Positions 43,784 to 53,421 of a stretch of 64,000 bases of DNA are shown here, piece by piece. Under the pieces are notes generated by a model. The model was not told the origin of the DNA. It saw only the letters and a list, made by a program, of their open reading frames with translations, and did no database searches. Where the stretch lies: contig NZ_PGVE01000064.1 in the NCBI RefSeq assembly GCF_002860255.1, positions 227,887-291,886 of the forward strand, written 5' to 3'. How positions within the stretch are numbered: the first letter of the stretch is position 1; every line of letters begins with the position of its first letter. The position numbers were made by a program, and so were the translations under genes. The DNA is from Neobacillus cucumis (lineage in GTDB: Bacteria > Bacillota > Bacilli > Bacillales > Cytobacillaceae).

Positions 43784-44707
43784 ATGACCATAACAAAACG
43801 TACAGGTGAATGGCTGCAAATGATTGTTCCAAGTGAGTGGGAAGGAATGACAATAGAAGATCTTTTTCGTAATGTATGGGAAGCACCAAAAAAATTAACC
43901 CATCATTTTCGGTCAGAAAACAAAGTTCTGCTTGAAGGGAATCGGGTTAAGTGGAACAGTCCACTTACTGCAGGGTCAAAGTTACTGTTTCATCTTTTCG
44001 AAGAAGAAACTTCTTTTGTAACTCCTACTTATCATGAGTTAAATATATTGTTTGAAGATGATCATATTTTAATTGTCAATAAACCGCCTTTTATGAATAC
44101 ACATCCAAATGATCCGGATAAAGAAACCGATTCGCTAATGAATGCTGCTGTTTTTTATCTATTAACAAATGGTGAATTAACGAATGTCCGGCATATCCAT
44201 CGCTTAGATCGTGATACTTCTGGAGCGATTCTCTTTGCCAAACATGCTTTAGCAGGTGCCATTTTAGATAAAATGCTGGAGAAACGCCAAATAAAAAGAA
44301 CGTATATTGCTGTAGTACACGGCTTATTTAAGCAGAGAAAAGGTGTGATAAATATGCCAATTGGGCGTGACCGACACCATGCTACTCGACGCAGAGTTTC
44401 CCCAACCGGACAAACGGCGGTAACCCATTTTCAAGTTTTAGGAGAAAATAGGCAAAAAAAGTTTTCCATTGTTAAATGCTGGCTAGATACTGGGAGAACC
44501 CATCAAATAAGAGTCCATTTCAGCCATGCTGGTCATCCCTTGGTTGGTGATACTTTATATGGCGGGGAGCCAATTATTAACAGACAGGCTTTACATGCCG
44601 CAAAGCTGGAGTTTATCCATCCATTCACCCATGAATCCATTATATGTCACGCCCCCTTCATGGATTTGCCAGAAATTTTTCAGTCGATTGATGTTAAAAA
44701 AATATGA
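43784..44707 (+). CDS. yhcT: RluA-family RNA pseudouridine synthase, YhcT-like
   Basis: This 307-residue enzyme isomerises uridine in RNA. It has a short N-terminal S4-like region, the RluA signature HIHRLDRDTSGAILFAKH with the catalytic Asp, the KRTYIAVVHG strand and the C-terminal GRTHQIRVHFSHAGHPLVGDTLYGG. The ATG at 43784 is preceded by GAAGGAGAAA. The exact RNA target of YhcT-type enzymes is not known to me. A terminator follows immediately. Confidence 0.92.
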   Translation: MTITKRTGEWLQMIVPSEWEGMTIEDLFRNVWEAPKKLTHHFRSENKVLLEGNRVKWNSPLTAGSKLLFHLFEEETSFVTPTYHELNILFEDDHILIVNKPPFMNTHPNDPDKETDSLMNAAVFYLLTNGELTNVRHIHRLDRDTSGAILFAKHALAGAILDKMLEKRQIKRTYIAVVHGLFKQRKGVINMPIGRDRHHATRRRVSPTGQTAVTHFQVLGENRQKKFSIVKCWLDTGRTHQIRVHFSHAGHPLVGDTLYGGEPIINRQALHAAKLEFIHPFTHESIICHAPFMDLPEIFQSIDVKKI

Positions 44708-44745
44708 AAAGGATGCCCCCACTTAGGGAGACATCCTTTCATTTA
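44708..44745 (+). terminator. Terminator of yhcT
   Basis: AAAGGATG...CATCCTTT (44708-44715, 44732-44739), with an inner CCC/GGG extension. Confidence 0.75.
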
Positions 44746-44756
44746 CCATATATTCT

Positions 44757-45011
44757 TTAGTCAGCTTTTCTAAAGGCACGCATAATAAAGCTTAACAGAA
44801 GAACTAAAACAGCTGCACCAATAATAGCAGGTATTATGGCAAAATCAGCCACGTTTGGCCCCCAGTCACCTAATACTGCTGTTCCTAACCATGCGCCAAC
44901 AAAACCTGCAATGATATTACCAATAATGCCGCCCGGAATATTTCTTCCGACAATTAGACCGGCTAGCCAGCCGATAATTCCACCTACAATTAATGACCAA
45001 ATGAAACTCAT
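44757..45011 (-). CDS. GlsB/YeaQ/YmgE-family small membrane protein
   Basis: This 84-residue protein with three membrane helices has the transglycosylase-associated/GlsB pattern: GGIIGWLAGLIVGRNIPGGIIGNIIAGFVGAWLG. The family is linked to envelope and general stress responses. AAAAAGGAGTG precedes the ATG. A GTTGAG...GGGTAC pair upstream is a poor sigma-B candidate because the spacing is long, so I do not call it. Confidence 0.88.
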   Translation of the reverse strand: MSFIWSLIVGGIIGWLAGLIVGRNIPGGIIGNIIAGFVGAWLGTAVLGDWGPNVADFAIIPAIIGAAVLVLLLSFIMRAFRKAD

Positions 45012-45373
45012 TTAGAACACTCCTTTTTAGTATTCTTCATTTCACTTTTTTGCTTATTTCCCAGACAGTAATGAACATCTTTAATGACTGCCTGTACCTA
45101 TAAAGTACCCAATTTTTATTTTTATACTCAACAAAAAATAATTAATGGACTTTACCCTTAAAAGTTTACCAAATACACATACAAAAAATGATATCAGGGT
45201 AAAAGAATAACAAAAGAATTCAGTTTAAGGGCAGTAATGAGAATTCAGAAAATTCTAATGTTAAGTTTTTGTAAATTTAACGTAAAATCTTTCTCATTTC
45301 GACATATTTTAGATAAAATGATTTGGGTGCAATATACATCAAACAATTCTTTATTATTGGAGGAATTAATTAA
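45012..45373. other. Gene-free divergent interval
   Basis: These 362 bp between the GlsB-type gene and the phosphate-uptake pair hold no plausible coding frame. A TTTACC...TTTACC direct repeat near 45150-45170 and AT-rich promoter-like DNA are present, but neither a clear Pho box nor a riboswitch is visible. Confidence 0.5.
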
Positions 45374-45988
45374 ATGGCTAAAAAGGTAGATAAGTTTTCA
45401 GCATTATTAAGTAATATAGCATCAAATCTGGATGAAAGTGTGGATTTCTTTACTGAGTATAAATTAAAAAATATTAGTGATTTAAAAATCTTTTCTGAAA
45501 AAATGAAAGAATTTGAATCTAAGGGTGATACTTTCGTTCACGAAGTTATTAAGGAACTAAACGATGCCTTCATCACTCCAATCGAACGCGAAGATATTCT
45601 CAGCCTTGCTATGAGTATGGATGATGTACTAGATGGACTTGAAGCATGTGCTGCCCTATTTGAAATGTATTCCATTACACAAGCTGATGAGTTTATGTTG
45701 AAATTTGTCGAAGCTATTCAAGGCAGTGTTCACGAAATTCAAAAAGCGGTTGAATTATTATCTAATAAGAAGCTGTCACAAATTAGAGAACATGCAATTA
45801 AGATTAAAGATTTTGAATCAAAATGCGATAATATCTTACGTCAATCAATTAAACATTTATTTACTGTTGAAAAGGATCCTATCCGTATAATTCAATATAA
45901 AGAAATTTACGAAGACCTTGAGGATATTGCCGACTACTGTCAGACTGTAGCAAATACCCTTGAATCCATTATCATGAAAAATGCATAA
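45374..45988 (+). CDS. DUF47/PhoU-like accessory protein of Pit transporter
   Basis: This 204-residue all-helical protein is of the DUF47 family (B. subtilis YkaA type), with FESKGDTFVHEVIKELNDAFITPIEREDIL and IYEDLEDIADYCQTVANTLESI, the metal-coordinating repeats of PhoU-like proteins. It ends 11 bp before the Pit transporter gene, with which it forms an operon, and probably regulates its transport activity. Confidence 0.92.
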   Translation: MAKKVDKFSALLSNIASNLDESVDFFTEYKLKNISDLKIFSEKMKEFESKGDTFVHEVIKELNDAFITPIEREDILSLAMSMDDVLDGLEACAALFEMYSITQADEFMLKFVEAIQGSVHEIQKAVELLSNKKLSQIREHAIKIKDFESKCDNILRQSIKHLFTVEKDPIRIIQYKEIYEDLEDIADYCQTVANTLESIIMKNA

Positions 45989-45999
45989 GGAGCAAAATA

Positions 46000-47001
46000 A
46001 TGAGTCTTGTACTAATTTTAACCATCTTAATTGTCATAGGTGCCCTTGCATTTGATTTTATTAATGGTTTCCATGATACTGCAAATGCGATTGCCACCTC
46101 GGTTTCAACCAAAGCGCTAAAACCAAGACAAGCGATTCTCTTAGCAGCAGTCATGAACTTTATTGGTGCCTTAACCTTTACTGGAGTAGCAAAAACCGTT
46201 TCAAAGGATATTGTTGACCCGTTTACGTTACATAACGGTTCAGTTGTTATTTTAGCTGCCCTCATTGCCGCTATTTTTTGGAATTTACTGACTTGGTATT
46301 ACGGAATCCCGAGCAGCTCTTCTCATGCCATTATCGGATCAATTGCCGGTGCTGCAATTGCAGCTGAAGGTTTTAATTCTTTAAACTATACTGGTTTCAT
46401 AAAAATCATTCAGGCTCTTATCCTTTCACCGATTTTAGCTTTTGTTGTTGGTTATGTTGTCTATAGCATTTTTAAAGTGGTGTTTAAAAATTTCAACTTA
46501 GCTAAAACAAACCGGAATTTCCGTTATATTCAGATTGCAACAGCCGCGTTACAATCATACTCCCATGGTACAAATGATGCTCAAAAATCAATGGGGATTA
46601 TCACCTTGGCACTTGTGTCTAGTAAGTACCTTTCTCCAGATGCAGGTATTCCGTTTTGGGTACAAGCTTCCTGTGCTCTTGCAATGGGATTAGGTACCTC
46701 CATTGGTGGGTGGAAAATCATAAAGACCGTGGGTGGAAAGATTATGAAAATCCGTCCAATCAATGGGGTTGCTGCGGACTTAACGGGTGCCGCGATTATT
46801 TTCGGCGCTACCTACATTCATTTACCTGTTAGTACCACTCATGTTATTTCCTCCGGTATTCTTGGGGTAGGTGCTTCCCATCGTTTAAAAGGGGTTAAAT
46901 GGGGTACTGCACAACGGATGTTAATTACTTGGGTCATTACCCTTCCAATCACAGCCACGCTAGCTGCTATCAGCTTCTATATCTTAAACTTATTCTTTTA
47001 A
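46000..47001 (+). CDS. pit: Low-affinity phosphate transporter, Pit family
   Basis: This 333-residue membrane protein shows the two PiT repeats: DFINGFHDTANAIATSVSTKAL near the N-terminus and GTNDAQKSMGIITLAL in the second half, with GIPSSSSHAIIGSIAGA and LPVSTTHVISSGILGVG. It imports phosphate (or metal-phosphate) with protons. AAGGAGC precedes the ATG; it is the second gene after the DUF47 partner and ends at a good terminator. Confidence 0.94.
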   Translation: MSLVLILTILIVIGALAFDFINGFHDTANAIATSVSTKALKPRQAILLAAVMNFIGALTFTGVAKTVSKDIVDPFTLHNGSVVILAALIAAIFWNLLTWYYGIPSSSSHAIIGSIAGAAIAAEGFNSLNYTGFIKIIQALILSPILAFVVGYVVYSIFKVVFKNFNLAKTNRNFRYIQIATAALQSYSHGTNDAQKSMGIITLALVSSKYLSPDAGIPFWVQASCALAMGLGTSIGGWKIIKTVGGKIMKIRPINGVAADLTGAAIIFGATYIHLPVSTTHVISSGILGVGASHRLKGVKWGTAQRMLITWVITLPITATLAAISFYILNLFF

Positions 47002-47003
47002 AG

Positions 47004-47030
47004 CCAGAGAATTATTTCTCTGGTTTTTAT
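47004..47030 (+). terminator. Terminator of the Pit operon
   Basis: CCAGAGAA-TTAT-TTCTCTGG (47004-47023), followed by a T-rich tract. Confidence 0.85.
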
Positions 47031-47113
47031 TTTTTCTTCCATTTTCATACTTCTAAATATCTTTTTGTTTCATATTTTTAGATATAAGGACAAGTCCCTG
47101 AGGTGAGCGTATC

Positions 47114-47689
47114 TTGAAGGAAAAAATAATTGCAATGCTGATAGGATCATTATTACTAAGCCTTGGTATTAATGGGTTTTTAGTCCCTTACCATTTATTA
47201 GATGGCGGTGTCATAGGATTAGGATTAATCATTCATTATTTTTATGGACTGCCAACTGGACTCAGTATCATTTTCCTAAGTCTTCCTTTATATGTGTTAG
47301 CCTGGTTTTTTGAGAGACGCTATTTCTTTTATAGTCTGCATGGGTTAATTATTTCTTCATTTTGCATCGATTTGTTTTCCTTTATCAACGGAAAGATCCA
47401 AATTGGAATCCTACCCAGCACAATTATCGGGGGTATTCTTGTCGGTGTCGGTATTGGTCTTATGCTCCGATATGAAACAAGTACGGGTGGTACAGATTTA
47501 TTAGCCCAGCTATTAACCAAATTTACATCCATTAATATTGGAATAATTATTTTTTTAATTGATGGTTTAATTATTACTAGCGGTATTCAAGTCGTTGGGC
47601 TCGAAAAGTTTTTTTATTCACTTCTCACTATTGTATGTGTAGGCTTAATGACCACCGTTACAGTTTCCAAAAAGCCTTTAACATATTAA
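47114..47689 (+). CDS. YitT-family membrane protein, short form
   Basis: This 191-residue protein has five or six predicted helices. The YitT pattern is clear: GINGFLVPYHLLDGGVIGLGLIIHY, GLPTGLSIIFLSLPLYVLAWF, GVGIGLMLRYETSTGGTDLLAQLL. Typical YitT proteins (about 280 residues) carry a C-terminal DUF2179 domain, which is absent here. It starts at TTG after GAGGTGAG. The role is unknown; the family is membrane-bound with no proven substrate. Confidence 0.85.
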   Translation: MKEKIIAMLIGSLLLSLGINGFLVPYHLLDGGVIGLGLIIHYFYGLPTGLSIIFLSLPLYVLAWFFERRYFFYSLHGLIISSFCIDLFSFINGKIQIGILPSTIIGGILVGVGIGLMLRYETSTGGTDLLAQLLTKFTSINIGIIIFLIDGLIITSGIQVVGLEKFFYSLLTIVCVGLMTTVTVSKKPLTY

Positions 47690-47720
47690 AGCCACCGGAG
47701 GCAAATGGCCCGGTGGCTTT
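47688..47720. terminator. Bidirectional terminator, yitT-like gene and exopolysaccharide operon
   Basis: An 11-bp stem AAAGCCACCGG/CCGGTGGCTTT (47688-47698, 47710-47720) lies between convergent units. Confidence 0.85.
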
Positions 47721-47729
47721 AGGGTACTA

Positions 47730-50700
47730 TTATTCTTTAATCTTAATGGACCCATAAATTTTTTGCATGAGTTCATAAGAGGTCTTCAATCGTTCATAAA
47801 ATTGTGGCTGTTCCCATGTTTTCCAGTTGTATAAAAAAGTATCCTTTTGTTGAATCTCACCATTAACAGGCTTAGGAATAGATTGTTGGATACTTCCTTT
47901 CTCTGTTGTCACAACGGCAGCCCTGATACCATTAGTTACCGCACTGCTTGACAACCCTCTTTTCCAAATATCTCCCATTACTTCTTTTAAACTAGGATCT
48001 TTGACATTGAGTAATTGCCACGGAATTCTTCCTTCAATCACCTTTTTATCACTGCTCATACTTATATCTGTTAAGGAATTAAAATCCCTGCTGGATGGAT
48101 TGGCATTACCATACTTTAAAACCCCAGTTTCATAATCCTGAAACGGAAGGACTTCCTTTGTAGATGGGATGGTTTGTTGCTTATTTAATGCCAAACGAAT
48201 GGGGTTAAACACCCCATTATCCTTTTGGGAAGCATCTGGTTGATCTGGTATCATTTTTAAAAGATGCCCATATTGGTAATAAAATGTATCATAGTAACTA
48301 TCAACCAATATTCGAGAATCTTTTACACCTTGCAGTTTTATCAGAAAGTCAACTCCGTAGTTCGTTTTAACTTTGGCTTGTGGATTAAGGGGAATGGATG
48401 TTTGTCCTTGATTATCAATGGTATCAAGCATTAGGAATGTACCATCGTTTTTAAAATTTACCGGGCGATTATATTTTAGTAAGAAATACAAATAGCCGCT
48501 GTCTGAAGTGAAACGGACTTCCTTCAAAATTTGTTCACCAGCCGATTGGTAATCTTTTTTAATACCAGCAATATCCCAATCTTCTGCAGCCCCATCTACT
48601 ATGATGGCTGTTTCCTTTTTCCCTGGTTCAAACCCCAGTAAACCAAAATGCTGTTCATTTGTTTGTTGGTTATTCCAATATGGACGGCGGTCCGGGTTAT
48701 CAAAATCCATCGTATTCCACGTTCGTTTAAACCATTCATCCTGCCATGTAAAGATAAGCCCGCCAGCATAGTTCTCTGAAACAATGGATTGATATAATTT
48801 TCGATCAATTTTGCCTTGTTCCTCTTCTGAATGAAAGCCTTGATCCATACCAAAAGGATTTTTGTGAGTTAGCCCTCTAGAAGAAGGTACACCAAATTCC
48901 GCTACTAAGATTGGCATATGATGTGCTTCTCTTAGTTCATGAAGGTAACCAGCATAACTGTTTTTCTTCCCACTGGCATCTGTATAATTTAAATACTTCT
49001 TTTCTATATTTAGAAAATCTGGATAGTATGGATAGATGTGATAAGATGCAAATAAACCGGCTTTAAAGACCCCTTCTGCCATTACATGATTAGGATCAAC
49101 TGAAACCATATCCTCTGTTTCCAAGGGTTCAGATGGATGTTTTAACAAATCTGTTGTTACCCAATTAGTAAAGCTCATAGAATGCTGCCAATTGTATTGC
49201 TTTGTCTCATACCCCGCAGCATAATCCATTAGCTCTGCCAGCCAAATTTCAAACGGCCTGGCATTCTTAGTTTGAAAATATTTACCCTCAAATTGAGCCA
49301 TTCCTGAATGCTTGATATTGGTGTTCTCAACCATTGAAGGGTCCCACTCTGTACCAACAATTGTACCAATTACATACTTTGAAATATCATATTTATAAAT
49401 ACCTGAAGCATGTCCCGGCCGTTTGGCTAAATTTGCTTTTCCGTGAATAATATCAATCATATTTTTTATTTCTAGTTTTGCGTCTTCCACATTGTCATTG
49501 GAAAACGCATCTTGAGTCTTGATTAGATTTTCTTCATTAACCCATGTACCATGAAACAGATAGAGAGGCTTTTTAGCAATTTGGTTATACTCGTAAAAGG
49601 CTTCATAAAACTGGGGAGGATGAAGAGTATAAACCCTAATGGCATTGGCATTCATTGCTCCAATTTCTTGGAACCATCGGAAGTACTCTTCTTTAGTAAT
49701 TGCTGTTTCCCCTGGAAAATAGCCAGGTTTTCCAATTCCCATATTTACTCCCTTAATTAAGAAGTTCTCCCACTTTCCATTCTTTTGGATTTGGATATGG
49801 GAATTATCTGTTTTACTATTCGTCTTAATCCCATTATTTTCAACTAACTCCACGTTCTCTTGAGGGATAACATGTTTTAAACCATCTTTCAGTATATCTT
49901 TCATCATGGGAACATAGGCTGACCAATAAAAGGAATGATTGGATCCGAATGTCTTTTTCCATTGATCAAATCCTTTTGTCTGATAAATTCCTGGTACATC
50001 TGCTTCATCAGCATAGTCACCTGAAAAATAGTAAGAGGTGTATTTAGCATTTTGATGATATATGACAGCCGGAAACTGATTGGGGATTCCAAAGCTTTTT
50101 AATTTTTCGCTAGCCTTTTTAGAAACAGGCAGTTGATAATTAGCTAAAACCTCTTGATTATTTTTGGCCTGAATAATATCAAACCAATACTGATAAGTTG
50201 CATCAATCTTCTGCGAGAAATGTTTCCTGCCTTGACTTGTTAAAGAAAAATGGAGTCCAGAATCCTTCATATCTTCTTTTCCAATTATCACCACATAATT
50301 ATTTTTACTAACAAATACAAAACCTTCTCCACTGAAATTCCATTTTTCGTGCTGCTTTTGATAACTCTGTCTAACCCATTCAGGTACTTCATTGTTATTT
50401 AAATCTGAAAAGTATCTGCCAATCCAGCCCGACCACTCGACATTCAGCAAATTAGAAATTTCTTCTTTGGCAGGTTCTGAAGTTGGACTGGCAAATGTAT
50501 TAAATTCTGCGATTAAAGTTTTCGGTTTTGATTGGATAATTGCTTTTTTTAATTGATTGACTTCTCCTAATGTAAGCCCTCCATAAATTTTTGAAGACTT
50601 ATTTCCACTAGGATTTTCCCCATAAAATTCCTTCTTATAGACACCATATTGGTCTGTCAGATAGAAAACATCATATTTTGATAAATCCTTAGGCAATGGG

Positions 50701-50966
50701 ACTATTGTGTATTTTTGATTACTTTTTGGCTCAAACCCCTTATAATCATTTTCTTCAGAATAGGGTTGTCCGTTTTTAAAATACTTAGCATTATTTAAAA
50801 CCCAAACCAATCCCTTATGCTCCCGATAAGATGAATTAGGTACTGTTTTATCCATAATAAGTACATTCAAATTCTTTTCTGGCTGTAGTTTCCATAACCA
50901 AAATGGACTTGTCACTAAAGCTAGAAAAATCATGGCATAGAAAAATAAGTAGATTGATTTTTTCAT
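47730..50966 (-). CDS. Membrane-anchored glycoside hydrolase with C-terminal CBM9-like domain
   Basis: This 1078-residue protein has an N-terminal membrane anchor (about residues 5-25) and a large extracellular part. Residues about 50-370 are unassigned; about 390-790 look like a TIM-barrel hydrolase: FLIKGVNMGIGKPGYFPGE, NAIRVYTLHPPQFY, GTEWDP and LVAEFGVPSS, with the Glu residues of the last two as candidate acid/base and nucleophile. About 815-1050 begins IIVDGAAEDWDI, a start typical of CBM9-like domains. It is the last gene of the operon; its ATG overlaps the glycosyltransferase stop. It may trim or release the polymer, as endoglucanases do in cellulose loci. Confidence 0.75.
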   Translation of the reverse strand: MKKSIYLFFYAMIFLALVTSPFWLWKLQPEKNLNVLIMDKTVPNSSYREHKGLVWVLNNAKYFKNGQPYSEENDYKGFEPKSNQKYTIVPLPKDLSKYDVFYLTDQYGVYKKEFYGENPSGNKSSKIYGGLTLGEVNQLKKAIIQSKPKTLIAEFNTFASPTSEPAKEEISNLLNVEWSGWIGRYFSDLNNNEVPEWVRQSYQKQHEKWNFSGEGFVFVSKNNYVVIIGKEDMKDSGLHFSLTSQGRKHFSQKIDATYQYWFDIIQAKNNQEVLANYQLPVSKKASEKLKSFGIPNQFPAVIYHQNAKYTSYYFSGDYADEADVPGIYQTKGFDQWKKTFGSNHSFYWSAYVPMMKDILKDGLKHVIPQENVELVENNGIKTNSKTDNSHIQIQKNGKWENFLIKGVNMGIGKPGYFPGETAITKEEYFRWFQEIGAMNANAIRVYTLHPPQFYEAFYEYNQIAKKPLYLFHGTWVNEENLIKTQDAFSNDNVEDAKLEIKNMIDIIHGKANLAKRPGHASGIYKYDISKYVIGTIVGTEWDPSMVENTNIKHSGMAQFEGKYFQTKNARPFEIWLAELMDYAAGYETKQYNWQHSMSFTNWVTTDLLKHPSEPLETEDMVSVDPNHVMAEGVFKAGLFASYHIYPYYPDFLNIEKKYLNYTDASGKKNSYAGYLHELREAHHMPILVAEFGVPSSRGLTHKNPFGMDQGFHSEEEQGKIDRKLYQSIVSENYAGGLIFTWQDEWFKRTWNTMDFDNPDRRPYWNNQQTNEQHFGLLGFEPGKKETAIIVDGAAEDWDIAGIKKDYQSAGEQILKEVRFTSDSGYLYFLLKYNRPVNFKNDGTFLMLDTIDNQGQTSIPLNPQAKVKTNYGVDFLIKLQGVKDSRILVDSYYDTFYYQYGHLLKMIPDQPDASQKDNGVFNPIRLALNKQQTIPSTKEVLPFQDYETGVLKYGNANPSSRDFNSLTDISMSSDKKVIEGRIPWQLLNVKDPSLKEVMGDIWKRGLSSSAVTNGIRAAVVTTEKGSIQQSIPKPVNGEIQQKDTFLYNWKTWEQPQFYERLKTSYELMQKIYGSIKIKE

Positions 50967-52375
50967 TTAGATACACCTTTTCTTTTCATTTCTCCCCAGC
51001 TTGTCTCTCCTTTTATAATTTGCCAAACCCCTTCACATCGCCAAAAAACAGTCATAGGCCGATACCAAATCGTTTCTGTTAAAGAATAGAGAAAGAGCTT
51101 AAAAATATCGGTTACTTTTGGATATTTAGTTAAACTCCACTCTTCTAAAAGAACGGCAGCCATTGAAAAAATCGAACCATACAAACAAGAAAGTAAAAAA
51201 AGTAAAATGGAAAATTCGATGTAGGTTCCCCCTAGGAGCAAACATAAAATCATAAAAATATAACCGGATAGTTCAATAATCGGACCAAAGAACTCAACAA
51301 TCCAAAAATAAGGAAAAGCTAGTAATCCAATGGATCCATACTTTGGATTAAAGGTTAATTTACGATGTGTCCATAAACTTTCAAATAAGCCTCTATGCCA
51401 TCGTCTCCGCTGTCTCCGCAAAAATGTCATATCTTCAGGCACTTCTGTCCAACAGACAGGATCCGGAACGTATACGATTTTCTTTTTAAGTCCCTTCTCC
51501 TTCATGAGGCGGTGCATTCGTACCACAAGTTCCATATCTTCACCAACCGTATCGGTTCGATAACCGCCTGCGGCAATGACCCAATACTTTGAAAAAACAC
51601 CAAAGGCACCAGAAATAATAAGGAGAAGATTATGTTTACTCAAGCCAATTCTCCCCATTAAAAATGCTCTTAAATATTCAATAATCTGCATAACAACCAA
51701 TGGCTTATCTGACAGCCCCACACGTTGGATATGACCATTTTGTATTTCACAGCCATTGGCAATCCTCACACTTCCTCCTGAAGCAATCACTTCCTCATTT
51801 GAGTCAACAATTGGCTTCATCACCTTCAAAAAGGCATCTTCCTCTAAAACCGAATCACCATCAAGAGAGCAAAAATAAGGGTAATGAGAAAAGTTCAATC
51901 CAACATTAAGGGCATCTGCTTTCCCTCCATTTTCTTTATCAATTAAAAAAAGATTAGAAAGAAGGGAGGATTGATAAATTTTTTTGATTGGTTTAGCATT
52001 TACTTGGATTCTGACCACTTTTTTTATTTCCTTCATATCATAAAAATTAATCATTTTTTGCAAAGTGTTATCCTTTGAACCATCGTTGACTACAATCACT
52101 TCAAAAGTTGGATAGTTTATACTTAATAATGAACGGACGCTCTGAATAATGCCCACCTCTTCGTTGTAGGCAGGTACTATGATTGAAACCGGTTTTGTAT
52201 AAATTTCGTCCAAATAATCTTCATAAGCCTGAATTCGATCAAGCTGATATTCTTTTCTAAGTTGAAAACAAGAGATAATGAGAATGGCTGAATAAAAAAT
52301 GATAACAATTACCATATACACAGCAATAAACCAGCCAAAGGCTGAAACAATATCTCCCCAAACTATAACTGGCAA
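50963..52375 (-). CDS. Processive family 2 glycosyltransferase
   Basis: This 470-residue membrane enzyme has an N-terminal helix (about 10-35), a cytosolic GT2 domain (VSIIVPAYNEE, VNDGS with D98, LDGDS with D172 and D174, TVGEDMEL with D280, and QRRRW at 322-326) and four or so C-terminal helices. The D, DxD, (T/G)ED and QxxRW set is that of processive synthases such as BcsA and IcaA. The TTG start at 52375 follows AAGGGGG and lies 4 nt after the HEAT-gene stop. It probably polymerises and exports a beta-linked polysaccharide; sugar identity unknown. Confidence 0.88.
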   Translation of the reverse strand: MPVIVWGDIVSAFGWFIAVYMVIVIIFYSAILIISCFQLRKEYQLDRIQAYEDYLDEIYTKPVSIIVPAYNEEVGIIQSVRSLLSINYPTFEVIVVNDGSKDNTLQKMINFYDMKEIKKVVRIQVNAKPIKKIYQSSLLSNLFLIDKENGGKADALNVGLNFSHYPYFCSLDGDSVLEEDAFLKVMKPIVDSNEEVIASGGSVRIANGCEIQNGHIQRVGLSDKPLVVMQIIEYLRAFLMGRIGLSKHNLLLIISGAFGVFSKYWVIAAGGYRTDTVGEDMELVVRMHRLMKEKGLKKKIVYVPDPVCWTEVPEDMTFLRRQRRRWHRGLFESLWTHRKLTFNPKYGSIGLLAFPYFWIVEFFGPIIELSGYIFMILCLLLGGTYIEFSILLFLLSCLYGSIFSMAAVLLEEWSLTKYPKVTDIFKLFLYSLTETIWYRPMTVFWRCEGVWQIIKGETSWGEMKRKGVSK

Positions 52376-52379
52376 CTCT

Positions 52380-53420
52380 TTATCCCCCTTTATGCAGCCA
52401 TTCCCAGGCCATATCTTTTGCAAATGTGTCTGTTGATGATTCTAATACATTCCGTAAGATTTCTTTCCCATAAGCAAATTGACTGATGGCTTGTCCTGCC
52501 TGTGAGCGAACCCACCAAGTTTGGTCATGGAGAAGCTCAATTAACCTTGGTATTGCTTTTTCTTCCTTTAATAAACCGATCAGTTTGGCCGCAACCATTC
52601 GTTCTTCCCATTTATCCGAATAGAGAAGTTCTAAGTATGGAGCACTATTTTTTACATATCCAATTTCCGCCAATGCCTTTAACGCCCTTAACCTTACTTC
52701 ACCTAAATAGCTTGAAAAAATCTTCTCGAGAAAAAAAATATAGCTAACCTCTCTTTTACTTGCAATAACATCAATAATTGCTTTTTGAAGTGGCAATCCT
52801 CCAGTATGAAAATGGAGAACATATTGATCAAATTTTTTCTGCTCTAAAGGAATCAAAATATGACGGTAATCAAATTCAGAGAGTTGTTCTTGATATTTAG
52901 TTATTAAGAGGTCGAATAACCCCTTAAATTGAAATAAAGCTAGTGTTCGAAGGATATGAACCAGTTCTTGATGTGAAAGTCGATTTCTGTTTAATAACCT
53001 AAAAACATCTTCTGATAAATTTTTTATATTAAAATCTTCAATATGATAAAGCGTATTCATTCTAGTACTCCATTTGCGGCTTTGAAGCTGTTTTTGATAA
53101 TAATCAGTTAAATACATAGAAGCTAACTTCGATAAATGTTCTTTTTCCTCGGCCCCTTCAATGACCTTGGTATATCTGCTCAAGAGCTGTTCTATTGCCT
53201 TTTGTTGTAGGCTGTTTTCAGGAGTCAGCTGCCTCGAAAAAACACCCTCAATTAACATAGAAGTAATTAGAGGATTATAAATTTCACGGTATTGTTCTAT
53301 TTTTTTATTCTTTTCAATCTCAAATGTTTTCCTTATCGTCAGATATCCCAATAAAATGAAAAGTATTCCTACAAGAGATAGGGTTAGAATGGAAAGAAAC
53401 AGCAGCTCACTTGTAAACAA
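52380..53420 (-). CDS. Membrane-anchored HEAT-repeat protein
   Basis: This 346-residue protein has one N-terminal membrane helix (LLFLSILTLSLVGILFILLGYLTI) and a cytosolic helical part. The C-terminal third carries HEAT-type repeats: GEVRLRALKALAEIG, WEERMVAAKLIGLLKEEKAIPRLIELL and WWVRSQAGQAISQF. Such repeats bind proteins, so it probably scaffolds the synthase with the signalling protein encoded upstream. TTG start after AGGATGAAATAAT; 1 nt separates it from the upstream gene. I know no named family with this architecture in a defined pathway. Confidence 0.82.
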   Translation of the reverse strand: MFTSELLFLSILTLSLVGILFILLGYLTIRKTFEIEKNKKIEQYREIYNPLITSMLIEGVFSRQLTPENSLQQKAIEQLLSRYTKVIEGAEEKEHLSKLASMYLTDYYQKQLQSRKWSTRMNTLYHIEDFNIKNLSEDVFRLLNRNRLSHQELVHILRTLALFQFKGLFDLLITKYQEQLSEFDYRHILIPLEQKKFDQYVLHFHTGGLPLQKAIIDVIASKREVSYIFFLEKIFSSYLGEVRLRALKALAEIGYVKNSAPYLELLYSDKWEERMVAAKLIGLLKEEKAIPRLIELLHDQTWWVRSQAGQAISQFAYGKEILRNVLESSTDTFAKDMAWEWLHKGG

Positions 53421-53421
53421 A

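Noticed and set aside
45025..45140. Sigma-B promoter for the GlsB-type gene
   Set aside because: GTTGAG and GGGTAC are present on the minus strand, but the spacer of about 16 bp is too long and the -35 match is poor.
45100..45180. Pho box ahead of the Pit operon
   Set aside because: The TTTACC direct repeats do not match TT(A/C/T)ACA with regular 11-bp spacing, and low-affinity Pit systems are usually not PhoP-induced.
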